Shown here piece by piece: positions 11,459 to 24,256 of a stretch of 64,000 nucleotides of DNA (the first letter of the stretch is position 1; every line of letters starts with the position of its first letter). Made by a program: the position numbers and the translations under genes. Where the stretch lies: NCBI RefSeq assembly GCF_018446385.1, contig NC_055996.1, forward strand, positions 130,248,532-130,312,531. Direction: 5' to 3'. A model generated the notes under the pieces. The model was not told the DNA's origin. It did no database searches and saw only the letters and a program-made list of their open reading frames with translations. The stretch is from Zingiber officinale (lineage: Eukaryota > Streptophyta > Magnoliopsida > Zingiberales > Zingiberaceae).

Positions 11459-14380
11459 GTGATTGCTGATGGTGCTCCTATATCATTAGTAGGTGTTGGT
11501 TTAATTGTTACATTTTGTTTATCTCTTACTAATGCTTATTATATTCCGAGTCTTACTTTAAATCTTGTTTATGCTAGTCAATTATGTAAGTCTGGATACT
11601 TAGTCTCTTTTTCTTCATCTAATTGTTATATTCATGACCCGTAATCTCAAAGACTGATTGAGACAGGCCATAGGCAAGGAGGACTCTATATTTTAGATTA
11701 ACTCAAAGTACTAGAAGTTATAGCTTTGAGCGTGGATTTACATCTTTTCATATGAGTCGTTTATCTTCTATTTTTTATTTGTGACACTCTCGTTTAGGTC
11801 ATATTTCAGCGTCTCATTTGCAGTTTTTAGCTTCTACAAGAGTATTAGAATCTTTAAAAAGTTCTGATTTTCTGATTGTCGTTGTTGTAAACTGGCCAAA
11901 TTTTTTGTTTTACCATTTTCTAAAAGTCTTTCTTTTTCTTCTGCTCTATTTGATCTTATTCATTCTGATATGTGGGGACCCTCTCCTATTCCTACAAAAG
12001 GGGGTCAAGATATTATGTTTCATTTATTGACGATTGCATTCGTTACTCTTAAGTCTATCTTATGAAACACAGATATAATTATCTTATAATTTTCAACAAT
12101 TTTAGAGCTTTTATGAATACTCAACATTTTAATGTCATAAAGTGTTTTCATTGTGATTTGGGGGGTGAATATACTTCGAATAATTTTTCACATTTACTTG
12201 CTTCTGATGATAGTATTCATCAGATCTCATGTTTAGAAACACTCCTGAATAGAATGGTGTGATTGAATAGAAACATATGCATCGTGTTGAAACAACCCAT
12301 TCATTTTTATTATCTGCTAGTGTTCCTAGTGCCTTTTGGAGAGAAGCAATCTTTACTGCTGCTCACGTGATTAATAGAATTCCAGCCTCACATAATTCAG
12401 ACTTGTCAACTTTTGAAAAATTGTATCGGCATGCTCCTGTCTATTCCTCTTTGCGTGTTTTTGGTTATACTTGCTTCGTCCTTCATCCACATGTAGAGCA
12501 TAAGAAGTTAGCCTCTGGTCTGCCTTTTGTGTTTTTCTAGGTTATGATGTTAGTCAAAAAGGATATCGTTACTTTGATCCCGTTAGTCAAAAATTATATG
12601 TCTCATCATGTTGTGTTTCTTGAGTATATTTCATTCTTTTCTATTCTGGTTAGTTCGCATAATATGACAAAGTCAGATTTACTTTGCATTGATCCTTTCA
12701 ATACCAACACCGAGGAAGCTTCACCCACATCTCCTACTGGTAGCTCAACTGAATTTATTATTTTGGTTCCCGAGATATCTGCTCCACATGCTCATCCTTC
12801 TGCCACTACCCAATCATCTCTTGAGGTTGCAGATGATCTTTCTCTCCACCATCGTTAATCCACTCGTATTTGTAAGTCTATTAAACTACCAGATTTTACT
12901 TACTCTTGTTATTCTTGTTCTTTTATTTTATTTGTTGCATTTGTTTATTGTCTTTTTGAGCTTGTGTCCTATAAAGAAGCTGTTTTAACCCACTTTAGTA
13001 GAGTGTTATGGTTGATGAACTAACTGTTTTGCATTAGACTCATACATGAGATTTGGTACCGTTGCCACTAAGAAAACATATTATTGGTTCTCGTTGCTAA
13101 AGGTCAAAACTAAATTTGATGGATCTATCGAATGATACAAAGCTCGTCTTGTTGCTAAAGGTTATTCTCAGGAGTATAAAATGAATTATGAGAAAACATT
13201 TGCTCCCGTTATAAAAATGATGACTATTCGTACTCTGATTGCTGTTGCTTCTGTTTGTCGATGGAGAATATCTCAAATGGATGTCAAGAATATATTTCTA
13301 AATGATGATTTTCATGAAGAAGTTTATATAACATCTCATTCTGGTATTTCACACAAACCTGGTGAAGTTTGCAGACTTCGTAAAGCGTTTTAGGGTCTCA
13401 AATAAGGACCTTGTGCTTGGTTTGAGAAGTTTTCTACAGTAATAGTAATTACTTGGTTTTCATCCTAATAATCATGATTCAGCATTATTTGTCAAATGTA
13501 CAAGTGCAGGTCGTATTCTTTTATCATTATATGTTGATAACATGATTATTATCGGTGATGATTCTGATAGAATTTCTTCCTTAAGTCTTAGTTAGCTCGT
13601 TGTTTTACTATAAAAGACTTGGATTTATTACACTACTTTCTGGGTATTGAGGTCGCTTATTCTCTAAAAGATTATTTTTTATCCCAGTCAAAGTATATAT
13701 CTGATCTGTCTGAGCATACTCGTCTTATAGATAATAGAGTAATTGATTCTCCTATTGAGACTAATGCTCGATATTCTCCATCTGATGACTCACCTTTGGC
13801 GAATGCTAGTTTGTACAAAACTATTGTTGGAAGCTTAGTTTATCTCATTATGACTCGTCCAAATATTGCGTATATTGTTCATGTGATTAGTCAATTTATC
13901 GTTGCACCAACTATAGTTCATTGGGTTGCTATTCTTCGTATTCTCAGGTATCTTCGGGGCACTCAATTTCAAAGTCTTTTATTTCCTTCTACTTCATTTC
14001 TAGAGCTGCGTGCATACTCTGATGATGATTGGGTTGGTGATCCTACGGATCACAAATCTATCACTGACTTATGCATTTTTCTTCGTAATTCCCTTATTTC
14101 TTGGAAAAGTAAAAAATAAGATATTATTTCTAGATCTTCCACAGAAGTTAAGTATCGAGCCATGACATCAACTATTTATGAGATAGTTTGGTTGCGTTAG
14201 TTGCTTGCGGATATGAGTATCTTTCTTCATTAACCTACTCCGTTATATTGTGATAATCAGAGTGCTATTCAAATTATGCACAATTTAGTTTTTCATGAGG
14301 AGACGAAACATATTGAAATTGATTGTCACATTACTCGTCATCATCTTCAGATTTGCACCATCGCATTACCTTTTGTTCCT
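11459..14380 (+). pseudogene. copia pol polyprotein remnant (protease to RNase H)
   Basis: Pieces of gag-pre-integrase, integrase core (HSDMWGPSP; GGEYTSNNFSH about 12160), RT (palm text QMDVK at about 13275; YVD-type text LSLYVDNMIIIGDD with N for D at about 13530) and RNase H (DDDWVGDPTDHKSI near 14015). Each is separated by stops or frameshifts. The YVDD-like motif reads YVDN, so the catalytic Asp pair is altered. It cannot give an active polyprotein. Confidence 0.85.
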
Positions 14381-14518
14381 TCAAATTTATAGATTGCCGA
14401 TATATTTACCAAGGCACATTCCGTTTTATGCTTTTGTTTCTTGTCTGACAAACTCTCAATGCTTCTAGATATAGTATCGTGAGTTTGAGGGGATATTAAA
14501 TTATATATATTTATTTGT

Positions 14519-15113
14519 AGGGTTGTGAATGAACCAAGCGTTCGTGAACAAGCTTGGTGTTCGGCTTGATAAGAGTTTGTTTATGTTCGTTCAATATACA
14601 CAAGATTAATTAAATAAACAAGCTTGAACACATATATATTCGCGAACAACGTTCGTGATCAATGTTCGTGAATAATGTTCACGAACCATATTCATTAATA
14701 AAACTGTTTTTAATATGTTAAATAAATAATATAATAAAATAAATAAATAAATTTAAATTATCAAGCTCAATAACCAATCAAACAACTAAAGTTTTCAAAC
14801 AATCAAACAAGTTTGAATTGAGAGTTCGATAACATCTAAACAAACCAAGCTTGAACTAAACTCAAGCCAGGCTCGAATCAAGCTCAAGTCAAGCTTAAAT
14901 TGAGAGCCCGATAACATCTAAACAAGTCAAGCTCAAGTCAAGTTTCAAACAAGCTCAAGCTTATAAAAAATAAACCAAGCCAAGCTTGAATAATCATTTC
15001 AAAAGCTTGGTTCATTTTAAGCTCGGCTCGGCTCGGCTCGGCTCGGCTCGGTTACCTTATCAAATAAGTTTGAATACCCCAAAGCTCGACTCGGCTCGGT
15101 TCATCTACAACCT
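14519..15113. mobile_element. hAT-type MITE nested in the copia 3' LTR
   Basis: Terminal inverted repeats AGGGTTGTGAATGAACC and, reversed from the right end, AGGTTGTAGATGAACC. Flanks repeat TATTTATTTGT (14508-14518 and 15114-15124), which includes the 8-bp duplication expected for hAT. The interior is rich in CAAGCTCAAGTCAAGCTT-type words and a GCTCG run near 15021-15050. No coding capacity. Confidence 0.85.
15021..15050. repeat. Tandem GCTCG simple repeat
   Basis: Five to six copies of GCTCG inside the hAT MITE. Confidence 0.85.
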
Positions 15114-15337
15114 TATTTATTTGTTTAAAATTTTTAGGACAATTTAGTCATTTTTCTTTTTCTATTTAGGATTCCTTAACTTAACTATATAAAAATTTAT
15201 ATTCAATATTTTTGAGATGAATTTTGGATTCAATAATATAGTCAGCTTATTTTTTTTATCTTAATTTCTACAAGAATGACACTTTCAAGGGGAAGCAATA
15301 TAATATTGTGAACTTGCAATTGTATGTAGATCTTATA

Positions 15338-15702
15338 CAGGGGCGGATCTACCTTAGGACATGAGGGGGCCACGGCCCCCCAAAATTTTTTAATAACATA
15401 ATTTTATAGAGAATTTTTTTAAAAAAATTTTATTCGTATATATATTATTTTACCCTAACTTAAAATATATATGTAGTTGGTGTATTGGTAAATTTTAATT
15501 TTATTATAGCACACCTCTTGAGGTCGAATCTTCATAGAATTGAATTTAAGTTTTTTTTCTCTTTTATTTTTCACATTTCAACTAAATATACATTATATGT
15601 TTTTAAAGTTTGGAGAGGTCATTATTATATAATACATTTAATAATTATTTTCGTCACTTAGTATATGGTCCCCGTAAATTTAAAATCCTAGATCCGCCCA
15701 TG
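15338..15702. mobile_element. hAT-type MITE (CAGGGGCGGAT family)
   Basis: Begins CAGGGGCGGATCTACC and ends TAGATCCGCCCATG, imperfect inverted termini. A perfect 8-bp target duplication ATCTTATA is at 15330-15337 and 15703-15710. S9 copy A at about 140-165 shows the same surrounding sequence with a single ATCTTATA and no insert. No coding capacity. Confidence 0.92.
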
Positions 15703-16959
15703 ATCTTATAATAGAAGAAAAAACTTGATATAGTGGTTTCTGTTGTTGATTATTTGATTGACCAAACACTGCTCGCTTATTGATTCTCCAGCAAAATTCT
15801 TTATCCGTATCTCCGTACTCCCTAACTACAGATGATCATGCTACAAATCGCCCTGTGATTTTTGTTTGAAATTTGCGGATGCCTGTATGTTCTTGCTAGT
15901 AGTGTACCTTTTTTATGAAAAAAAAAACCTATATGCCATTTTAGTCTTTTCTGACATGAGCTAATTATTCACATTTTTTGTATTATATATCACCTCAATC
16001 AATATTCACTTTCTTGCTGTCGTTTTTAAGGTAGCCAATTTGTCTCTGTTTACGGCAGAAACTCACAAGTTTGAATCCCACTACTTTGATAATCTTGTTG
16101 GTGAGTTCATTTTGTTGAATTACATTGTTGAACACATTTGTGACTGCAATGGACAATACTCATACGGTTTATCCTTTATTCTGCTACTTACAGGAGATGA
16201 GAAGGCTTATCTGGAACGGTCTCCCATTAACCATGTCGATAAGTGTAGCTGCCCCTTGATTGTGTTCCAAGGCTTAGATGATAAGGTATTACTTTAAACT
16301 TCCACTTTTATTAGCAATTCTGATTATTTGACAAATCCATGGCCCCTCAAATCCTGACTACCTTCTGATTTTGTATGCAGGTTCTGCCACTTGATCAGGC
16401 TCGTATGATGTACAAGGCTCTCAAGGACAAGGGCTTGCCTGTTGCTTTAGTTGAATACGAGGGAAGAACACAGTTGCTTCGGAAAGGTGATTCACGTAGA
16501 CTTTGATTTCTCTTTCAGACTTTGAGTTGCTGTTGCATTTATTTTTGCCACAGCCTGAGAACATCAAGTTCACACTGGAACAACAGATGGTATTCTTTGC
16601 TCGTTTAGTTGGGCACTTCGAAGAGCAGATCCTATCATTCCGATCAAAATTGCTAACTTTAATTAGTATGCTAGCAGTAATTTTAATTATATTATGTAAA
16701 CGTCCATAGAGGACTTGACTGGCCTCGAGTTAGTATAAAAAAAAAAATGCAATTTGTTCTTCATGATGTAAAAGTAATGTTATAATGTGGTTATGAAGTG
16801 TAAACATAAACTTTGTCATGAGGATTGAGAAATTATTCCCCTTCCATGATCAATAAAACAACAAATTACAGACCTAGGATTCCTTTTTCAACCACATGAG
16901 GGTTGATGAAGCTTCCTACTTTGTAGAAGAGGTTTTTACACAGCCCAAGCATAAAGAAG

Positions 16960-18329
16960 TTTATCATTAAACCAAGATCCATGCAGTGAAGTAAAGAACA
17001 AGTTATCCGCCGAATTTGTCCTGATCTCTAAACGATTCATGGTTTGGTAAGTTTATAGGACCACTACATCTCTTAGGGCTTACAGATGTATTTATCCTCC
17101 GCATTTAATTTCCAGAGCTGGAAGACTTATCATGTCACACCATGACAAGATTCATGACCTGTCGCCATGAGTACTATCCCCTGCACCTGTCACGGCCAAT
17201 GCAGTGTAAGTCTCCCCACGGTGATCTGAAAGGCACTCAGATTTCTTCTCTAACAGAGTGCATCTCTCCTGGCCAAACAAACAAAAGTAAGGCCTCAAAG
17301 CAGTGTTTGAAAGCTAATTTTTTTTACTTGTTAGATAAGGCATCAATTTTCGATAGACAAAAAAAAAAAAAAAATTCCTCCTACTTCTTAATCAATTTAG
17401 AAACAAACTATTAAAAACATCTACAGTATCATAATCATCTTTTTACTGTCATTCTACTTTTTTACGATCTGCCTCTTTAAAATTTATATATAGAGACTCA
17501 TTAATGCTATTGCAATGAATTTGCATTGGGTTTTGTTGCTTGCGTTATCATGGCAACTCCAATAGACTAATACAGTGCATGCCTTATCCTTTTATTGTGA
17601 TTGAGAGACAGATATTAGGCTAACAGAGTATATATACGTTCACATCACATCACTTAATAAATGGAACACTATAATTGCAGGATGCTCAGATGGCATTATC
17701 AGATATTCAGATGTCTGTCCTCTACAGTCCATATACTGCTGCTGAGCAACATTTAACTGTTAGCTCCGAAAGTAAAATAACAAGTAGAAAACATCTTCAT
17801 TGTAGATCGCTTGTCCTGATTGTGAAGAAACATCTTCGATTAGAAGCTAACTCGGAGAGGCCAAAATAACGAGCTTTTCTTGCTGGGGTTAGTTCCTTTA
17901 GTTGAATATTCATGCATGCTCACCCTGTTCTACTCCAGACCTTTAACTCACATTTACACATCATAAGCAACGTACTAAATAGCATCGACATTCATCATCA
18001 CCGAGATAATTTTGTTACAAAAATTGACTGCAATAAGCATGTAGGAAAATTTTAAAACTCCCAAATGACGAAGAATGCTCTAGATACGTAGATGCATGTG
18101 TTTAACCTAAATAATGAATCTTGATATCCATGTTGAAGTTCCTTTCGCAGTCATCCACCTATTGTTTGTTAATCTGACATAAATAAAATGAATGTAACAA
18201 CCGATGAACTTTTAATGAATACCAATGTCAACAAACGAGTAGTAGAAGACAGTCAACAAAACTTGAAAGTCAAATTACATAAAGCAACATGAACTTACTG
18301 GCGAAGGCTTCATTTTAGCGAGGTTCACA
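16960..18329. other. Intergenic region, no recognised gene
   Basis: Downstream of S9 copy B and of the remorin stop. An A-run lies at about 17359-17374. A short plus-strand open stretch at 17675-17869 after a TTGCAG is possible exon-like sequence but matched no family I know. The part near 18100-18329 is probably remorin 3' UTR on the minus strand. Confidence 0.4.
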
Positions 18330-20228
18330 TTACAGAGGGCTAGTGTGGCAAGCAAAGCAGCCAGTCAGGGAGCTTAAAGGACCACTCTTGCAGAAGAACT
18401 TAGTCTTTTTGGCAGTCGCTGCTACCCGGTTGGTTCGTCTATCAGCCACTGCATTTCGCATTTCCTCGGCTTTCTTCTGAGCTGATCTAAGTTTGTTCAG
18501 AATTTTCTCCATAGAGGAAGATCTTTTCTTTTCCAGTTTCATCTGCAACAAGATATATTGAATTACAAGACAATTTAATGAGGATAACTACACAAGTTCT
18601 GAATCACCTCTAATTTCCTAATCTCTGTCTCGGCCTTTGCGTTCTGTAAGTTCTCCCATGCTGTGATCTTGGCTTCTTCTCTTTTACACCTTCCCAAAGT
18701 GTTGGAGAGTGATCAGATAATAATAACACTTGCTTTCAAGCAAGAACCATTGCCATGGTTGTCCACAGATATAGCAAGGGAATCAAGTGAAAATTGAAGT
18801 AAAACAGAGAGAGAGAGAGAGATAAGAGTGTTACTTTGACATGGACTTTGCTGTCTCAGCAATTCCCCAAGCCGAAGTATTTGCCTCCACAGTCTTTTTC
18901 TTCCATTCTATAAAGCTCGATGAACGCCTGTCAGATCCCCGAGATATTTGTTTCTTGGACCATCTAGTTACAGTGACCCGATCATCGACTTGCACATCCC
19001 GAACCTCAAATTTTGAGAAATGGTTCTCTAATTCTTCAAGGGCAGGAGTTGAGGCGGAAGGGGAAAATTGAATCTCTTTGGGCGAGTATGGAGGGCTTCT
19101 CTCTGGACTCATCTGTGTTGCTACATCCTTCCTAAAAACAGAGATTGATGCTGTGGAGGCTACTTCTTTTGTACCTTCAAATTGCTCATCTGTATTTGAA
19201 TCTAAATAAGATCTAATAAGTTAAACATCTCACAAAGTCAAATATTATGCAATCATATGCAGATTGGCAATTGAATAAGCTTGATGAAGTGAACATTGAT
19301 AGTTTGGTTTACTTTTGATAGGTGCGAATGAGTTTAAAGGATTCAAACAAGGAAAACAATATTGAAGTTCACATAGATTTTCATATTAGGATTCAACATA
19401 AGATTGCCTTGCAGAAAGTTCAATCGCACAATAAAACTAATAATCATCCAAAAGAAAATATAGAACTCCTCTAATTGCACGTGGAATAGGCAAGGAAGAA
19501 CCCTAAAAATGGTTGCAATTGCTACTTGTTGGTGAATGGGATTGTGAAAGTGGAAGTTCAGTAGTACCATGAGAGCGGGGAAGGGAGGAAGAAGACTCCA
19601 TCACTGAATCAGAACACCTACGAGTGCTAGCAGATCTGACCGTGTATGGTTCTCCATCGGCAGAGCGAGCTTTGCCACCCACACTGCTGCCGCCGCTGAC
19701 GCTGCCATCGGCTCTTCCTATTCCTCCCATGTTCGCACTCGCTCCTCCTCTCGCGCTGCCGTCATTGCCCAAAAAGCTGTGTTCCGGCATCAAAACTCCT
19801 GCCATGAACGGCGAGGCCGCTGTGAAATTTCCAACTCTGCCACTGTCGAAGCAAGGAACCAGCGGGGAAGTAGACGAATAGGCGCCGGATTTCCCAGCGT
19901 GTGCTACGAGAGGGCCACTCTTCGACTTGGGTCGCCGGTGATGCAACGGCGGCATGAGCGAACTCCCGTACGGGTCGCCGGAGACGGGGCTGAGGATCCA
20001 CCTCTCGGCGTCCTCCCATTTGGAGGGCAAAGTCCTCCCATTGGCGAACGGCAACAGAACGCCGCTCCCCGCGTACCTCCGGTTGCCGCTCCCCGGCAAC
20101 GGCACCCTCTCCGAGCTCCACCCTTTCCGGTATCCAGCAGCACCAGCGCCGTCTCGGTAGGTGGGCGTTCCGGGGCTAGGAAAGGTGCCGGATCTGGCGG
20201 AAGAGGAGGCAGTGGAATTCTTCTTCAT
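18330..20228 (-). CDS. Remorin family protein (long, At1g45207-like), four exons
   Basis: Membrane-raft-associated plant protein of the remorin family, which acts at the inner face of the plasma membrane. Exons on the minus strand: 20228-19526, 19201-18835, 18689-18608 and 18542-18330. All have GT-AG borders with consistent phase, giving a 454-residue protein. The N-terminal half is disordered and Ser/Gly-rich with family motifs GWSSERVPLPGSG and LPSKWEDAERWILSPVSGD. Exon 2 holds a VATQMSPE-type motif. Exons 3-4 encode the Remorin_C coiled coil (REEAKITAWENLQNAKAE; MKLEKKRSSSMEKILNKLRS) and a C-terminal anchor-like tail SLTGCFACHTSPL with two Cys, a plausible lipidation site. The start is the first Met of the GC-rich exon 1; the next in-frame Met is far downstream. 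No disruption was seen. Confidence 0.9.
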
Positions 20229-20640
20229 CTCCAGCCGCTACACCAAAGAAAAAGCTTCAGATCTGCAACTGAAGCTACACAAAACTTCAAAACCAAGCAA
20301 AATCCACACCTACCTGTTGCGTGGGATACAAAAATGGCCTTCTCTAACTCAGCACCAAACGCATTGTGAGAGAGACCTGCAGGCCTTCCGAGTTTGGGCA
20401 ATTCGCCTTTCCATAATTGCGATTCGCGGATTAGGTGACTGAATGCCGCAGCATGGGGAAGGGAGAGTAAGAGCGTAGGACCTCCTCCTACTTCTCTCTG
20501 ATCGCGGCGGAAGGGCCACCAGCGGAACCAGCAAGGGTTGTATCGAGTTGTATCGATCAATGGCCTAGTGTGTCTGTTAATAGGGCGAGTGACCACCGCC
20601 CACCGACTCCTCACAAGTCGCTCTGCATAAGAACAAAAAA
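20229..20640 (-). promoter_or_regulatory. Remorin 5' UTR/promoter region
   Basis: GC-rich DNA upstream of the remorin start. It probably includes 5' UTR, perhaps with a UTR intron, since an AG precedes the ATG region. No TATA box was assigned with confidence. Confidence 0.4.
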
Positions 20641-20659
20641 AAAAAAAAAAAAAAAAAAA
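20635..20659. repeat. Poly(A) run
   Basis: About 25 consecutive A residues upstream of the remorin gene. Confidence 0.9.
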
Positions 20660-21440
20660 GAGGTTGCGAGATTGTCAAAAACCCTCAAAATGTCGTTTCT
20701 CGATCCAAGATCCTACTTGTTTTCTGTTCTTGCCTCCTGCTTGTCTGATCAAAGATCGGCAGCTAGACGAAATCACACAGAAATCAGATCTGGTGATTGA
20801 AATGTAGCAATCTGGAAGACTAAAGAAAACATTCTTTTATTTTTCTTTAAAATTTTACTGTTAAATGTTATTGCATTCGTCTCAAGAAAGAAATCATCTG
20901 CATTTAGTAAATATCACATTTCTTAGAAGAACGAGGCTAGCGTTTCATATACCGGCGAACGAGATGTGAATCACCGCGCTGCCTCCGCTTCCGTTTATTC
21001 CTTAGCTTCCGCCACGTGGTGTAAGAAATTGACCGAATATCTGATTTACTTTATTTTCATCTAGCTAGGCGAAATACCTTATAATCTCTCAAGTATTTTT
21101 TGTAAATACCCACATTTTACCTCATCTCTCGTTATCCTAGTGGCAAAAGATGAATACGTTCGGCTCCAGCACTCTCGTCAATTCGTCTCAGGACCAATAC
21201 AGAGAAGTTAATCACGGATGACTACTAACATTTGAAATAATAATTAACATAATTATCTCTCCTTATCCTGATATGCATAGGGATGATCGGTACATATATC
21301 GATATCAATTGTACTAAACAATTCGGTATAAAAAATTTATACTACATCGTACTAAAAATTTAATATACTCAAATGTTAATATACTAAATTTTTAATATGA
21401 TATAAATTTCATGTTAAAAATTTCGGTATACCGAAAATTA
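20660..21440. other. Intergenic, no gene seen
   Basis: Moderately GC-rich to 21030, then AT-rich. From about 21280 it contains TCGATATCAATTGTAC and TTCGGTATA phrases that partly mirror sequence right of the adjacent MITE (22100-22170), suggesting a larger degenerate inverted-repeat element. Confidence 0.35.
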
Positions 21441-22019
21441 TATTATAGTAACTACTGATTAGTAGCTACTACAACAAAGAAAATTATATTGTAGTTGTTA
21501 TAATATGTTTGCTGAGTAAATTTGAGAGATTATAACTTTAGATTTAGATTGAATCACGAGACGTATAATATATCAAATCAGAACATATTCAGATATCTTC
21601 GATTTGATATATTATACATTATATGGTTCATCCAAAATTAAAAGTTATGACCTTTCAAACTTCACTCAAGTACAACATAATATTATTGTAGTAGATATTG
21701 GTTAATAGCTATTACAACAGAGAAAATTGTGTTCTAAGCAGCTATTGGTTAGTAGTTTCTATAATGTGTTTGTCAAGTAACTTTGAGAGGTCATAACTTT
21801 TAACTCAAATTGAAGCACGGGATGCACAATAAATTAAACCAAAGCTCGTTCAGATATCTTCGATTTGATATACTGTGCAGTATATGGTTCATCTAGAATA
21901 AAAAATTATGACTTCCCAAATTTCACTCGATAAATATATTATATTAGCTATTAACCAATAGCTAATACAATATAATTTTCTTTGTTGTAGCAGCTATTAA
22001 CCAGTAGCTGCTATAATAT
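21441..22019. mobile_element. Inverted-repeat MITE with two internal direct units
   Basis: The left arm begins TATTATAGTAACTACTGATT. The right arm read in reverse begins TATTATAGCAGCTACTGGTT, and both continue with ACAACAAAGAAAATTATATTG. The inside has two diverged units of about 270 bp, each with CAGATATCTTCGATTTGATAT (21591, 21856) and GAGAGGTCATAACTTT-like text (21523, 21790). No coding capacity. Superfamily and target duplication not determined. Confidence 0.7.
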
Positions 22020-22749
22020 AGATTTTTTTTTGTACACATGTGCTGTTGTAAAATAATTTATTAAGTATTTCAATTTATATTGAAATATCAAAAAATAATA
22101 AATTTTATATTGATATTAAAAATATTAATATGAATGATATATATCGGTATAATATATACGGGAATTTTTGATATTTTCACATCTTAAGTATCTATTTCTA
22201 TTAGAAAAAGTTATTCCTTTTAAAAAGTATGGGATCTGTCACATTGATGATAAGTGGTTTTTCTCTAATAAAATAAAAAATCTAAGACGTAAAACTAACG
22301 GGTTGTCTATTACATGGCTACATGATGGATGAAAAATTTATTTAAGACCAACTGGTTGCCTTCCAAAATTAATCGATTAAAAAATTAAATACTTGAATAA
22401 AAAATTCTCATTATAAAGAATTTCTTACTTTAAAATATATTAAAATGTTACTTTCTATTTAAAAAATCATATGGTTCTCAATCTCATCAAAATTATTAAA
22501 TAATTATAATTTAAAATTATTTAAATATTATTATATGCAACCATATTCAGAGAGAAAGGTTGTGGTTAATTGTTTTAATATAATTTTTATAAAAAATAAA
22601 AAATAAATTTAAATATTATTTTTATATAAAATAATAATTAACTTGCAATAATTATAATTTAATTATGCAATTAATATATATGTATTTTCAAATAAGTATT
22701 GTAATTTATTGAAATTACTGTGTTAGACCTAATTTGATCGTTCAATAAA

Positions 22750-23198
22750 GTTAGTGTTGGTGTAATTTATACTAACATTCTAATTTAAGTTTTGATGAAT
22801 GATAAATGAGTTAAGTTAGGGGTTTTTGTTATTAAATGCATTTATCGAAGGGATTGACGGGTCTAGAGAACCTGACACCAGGATAAAATCTAACTCGGTG
22901 TAAGGACTCAATAATTGGTGTGAAATCCAAATATGTCAAAAGGATGACTAGATATCTGGTAGGAAATCTGACTGGGTCCGCGGGGCCTGACAATTGGCAG
23001 AATTTCGGTTGGGTCTGCGGACCTGATAACTAGCGAGAAGACATGGTGGGTCGAGAGGCTAGTCAATAGACTGGATGTTAGTAAGTGAAAGTAAGTCACT
23101 AGAGGAGAGAGTTCTGGTGAGGACGATTCTAAGTTTGGACTTTAGACGATGGTCCAGTTTAGATCCATTTTAGATCCCTAAACTAAGACTCTGACTAG
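22750..23198 (+). repeat. Truncated LTR-like fragment
   Basis: Starts TGTTGGTGTAATTTATACTA and carries AAGTTTTGATGAATGATAAATGAG, then repeated 'cctgac/ctga-aact-g-gag' phrases typical of a retrotransposon LTR. It is cut at 23198 by element A's LTR. No mate was found. Confidence 0.4.
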
Positions 23199-24201
23199 TG
23201 TTGGAGCAATCCCAATGGTCCGTGCGACCATGTGTTTTGGTGTTTGGGCAAAGGGTTTAAGTTAGGTTCACCCTTGTATTTGATATGGGTATGTGAGTGT
23301 ACAGGTTTGTAAGATACACATATTACTCAGCTTGATGGCTTCAGATCCGGTGAAGGATGGAGCATTCGAAAGATCGTGGATAAAGCGGTAAGGACAAGGG
23401 CCGAGGGAAGTAACTTCGAGGCATACGCGAAGGATGACATTGGGGACGAGTCGTGAGCTTGGATGCATCCGAGGGACGAGAGCTAAAGGAAGTAGACTTG
23501 AAGGCAAAATGTCAAGGCTGCAAAGAAGAGTCAAGTGAGTCATAAGGGTGAGGGTCTGAGTGCTGAGAGATTATACTCGGGTACCAGTCGACTGGTAGTT
23601 TCATCAGTCGATTGGTGCAGTCGACCGAGCAATCGACTGGGAGTGAACAAAATACTTCTGTTCGCTCAAACAGTGTGGAGTAGTCGATTGGTACTTTCAC
23701 TAGTCGACTGGTATCGAGTCATTAGGTTGTAACGGTCGAATCTCCATAGAGGGCAGTCGACTGATAGGCGGGGGGTTTTTCAATCCGTGGCCTATATAAC
23801 CAAGCCTTGGGAGCTTGGTTAAGGTTGACAAAATAGCAGTGGTTAAATCCTATTAGTAGTCTACTTGTGCTCTAGCGTCTCAAGTGTTCTTGTAAGAGTT
23901 GTGGTGAGATTTCTCCACCCACAAGGAGCTACGTGAGCTAGCCGGAGTTTACCGGAGAGTCATCCACCGACGGATCGGGATCACCCTCCTTACGAACAGT
24001 CGTGGAGTAGAAGTCTTATTTTTGAACCACGTTAAACAACGTGTAGTGGTTTGCTTATTTCTTCTTTATCTTTAGCTCTCGTATTTGTGTTTGTATTAGT
24101 ATTGTATTTCCGCTTGTGTACTAACAAATACATAGGAATCGATTGATTTGGGGGCACCGACTATTCAACCCCCCTTCTAGCCGGTCGCCCGATCTCCAAC
24201 A
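23199..24201 (+). repeat. 5' LTR of element A (Sirevirus-like)
   Basis: Bounded by TGTTGGA...TCCAACA and followed by a Met-tRNA-type primer-binding site TGGTATCAAAG at 24204. At 23582-23766 there are about seven perfect or near-perfect CAGTCGACTG palindromes. A TATA box, CTATATAAC, sits directly downstream at about 23792-23800. The 3' LTR was not found, so the element is truncated on the right. Confidence 0.85.
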
Positions 24202-24256
24202 AGTGGTATCAAAGTGAGGACGCTCTCTTTCGGACTAATCGCCAAGGAAGCAAAAG

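Larger units (their letters stand above)
10644..15272 (+). mobile_element. Degenerate Ty1/copia retrotransposon in an intron of S9 copy B
   Basis: Short LTRs (5' 10644-10831; 3' 14494-15272 including a nested MITE) share AAAATTTTTAGG, TTCTATTTAGG and TTAACTTAACTATATAA. Target duplication AGAAT is at 10639-10643 and 15273-15277. A primer-binding site TGGTATTAGAG follows the 5' LTR and a purine tract GTTTGAGGGGA precedes the 3' LTR. Pol fragments in order: integrase-type HSDMWGPSPIPTKGG (about 11965), RT text YEKTFAPVIKMMTIR...QMDVKNIFLND (13180-13390), LHYFLGIEV (13627), RNase H text RSSTEVKYRAM (about 14135). Many stops and frameshifts show it is dead. Copy A at about 95-110 keeps the matching unoccupied sequence. 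Confidence 0.9.
7742..16666 (+). pseudogene. S9-family (prolyl oligopeptidase-like) hydrolase, copy B, disrupted
   Basis: Exon remnants follow the family order. 7742-7877: VAIYSLDAEFTKTLWVFG. About 7990-8076: NGRSFLGIFDYG. 8348-8413: LYVEGASATHPLSIVK. 8505-8727: IEFPTEHPGQNAYAYFYPPS, with in-frame stops at 8589 and 8697. About 9985-10129: GYGREYRERLLGQWGIVDVN. 10215-10336: nucleophile motif GISSGGYT, then a 1-nt loss. 16031-16100, 16194-16285, 16381-16486 (106 nt, a +1 shift that destroys the His region) and 16554-16666 (frameshifted tail) complete it. The 5' exons are missing. A copia element sits in the intron between the Ser exon and 16031. Stops, frameshifts and loss of the catalytic His make this a pseudogene, diverged from copy A at 1-1076. 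Confidence 0.85.

Noticed and set aside
17675-17869. Possible small exon or gene
   Set aside because: Short, preceded by an AG but without recognisable protein similarity or partner exons; listed only as unassigned sequence.
19624-20369. Long plus-strand open frames opposite the remorin first exon
   Set aside because: They are antisense shadows of the GC-rich remorin exon, which has family motifs and correct splice phases on the minus strand.
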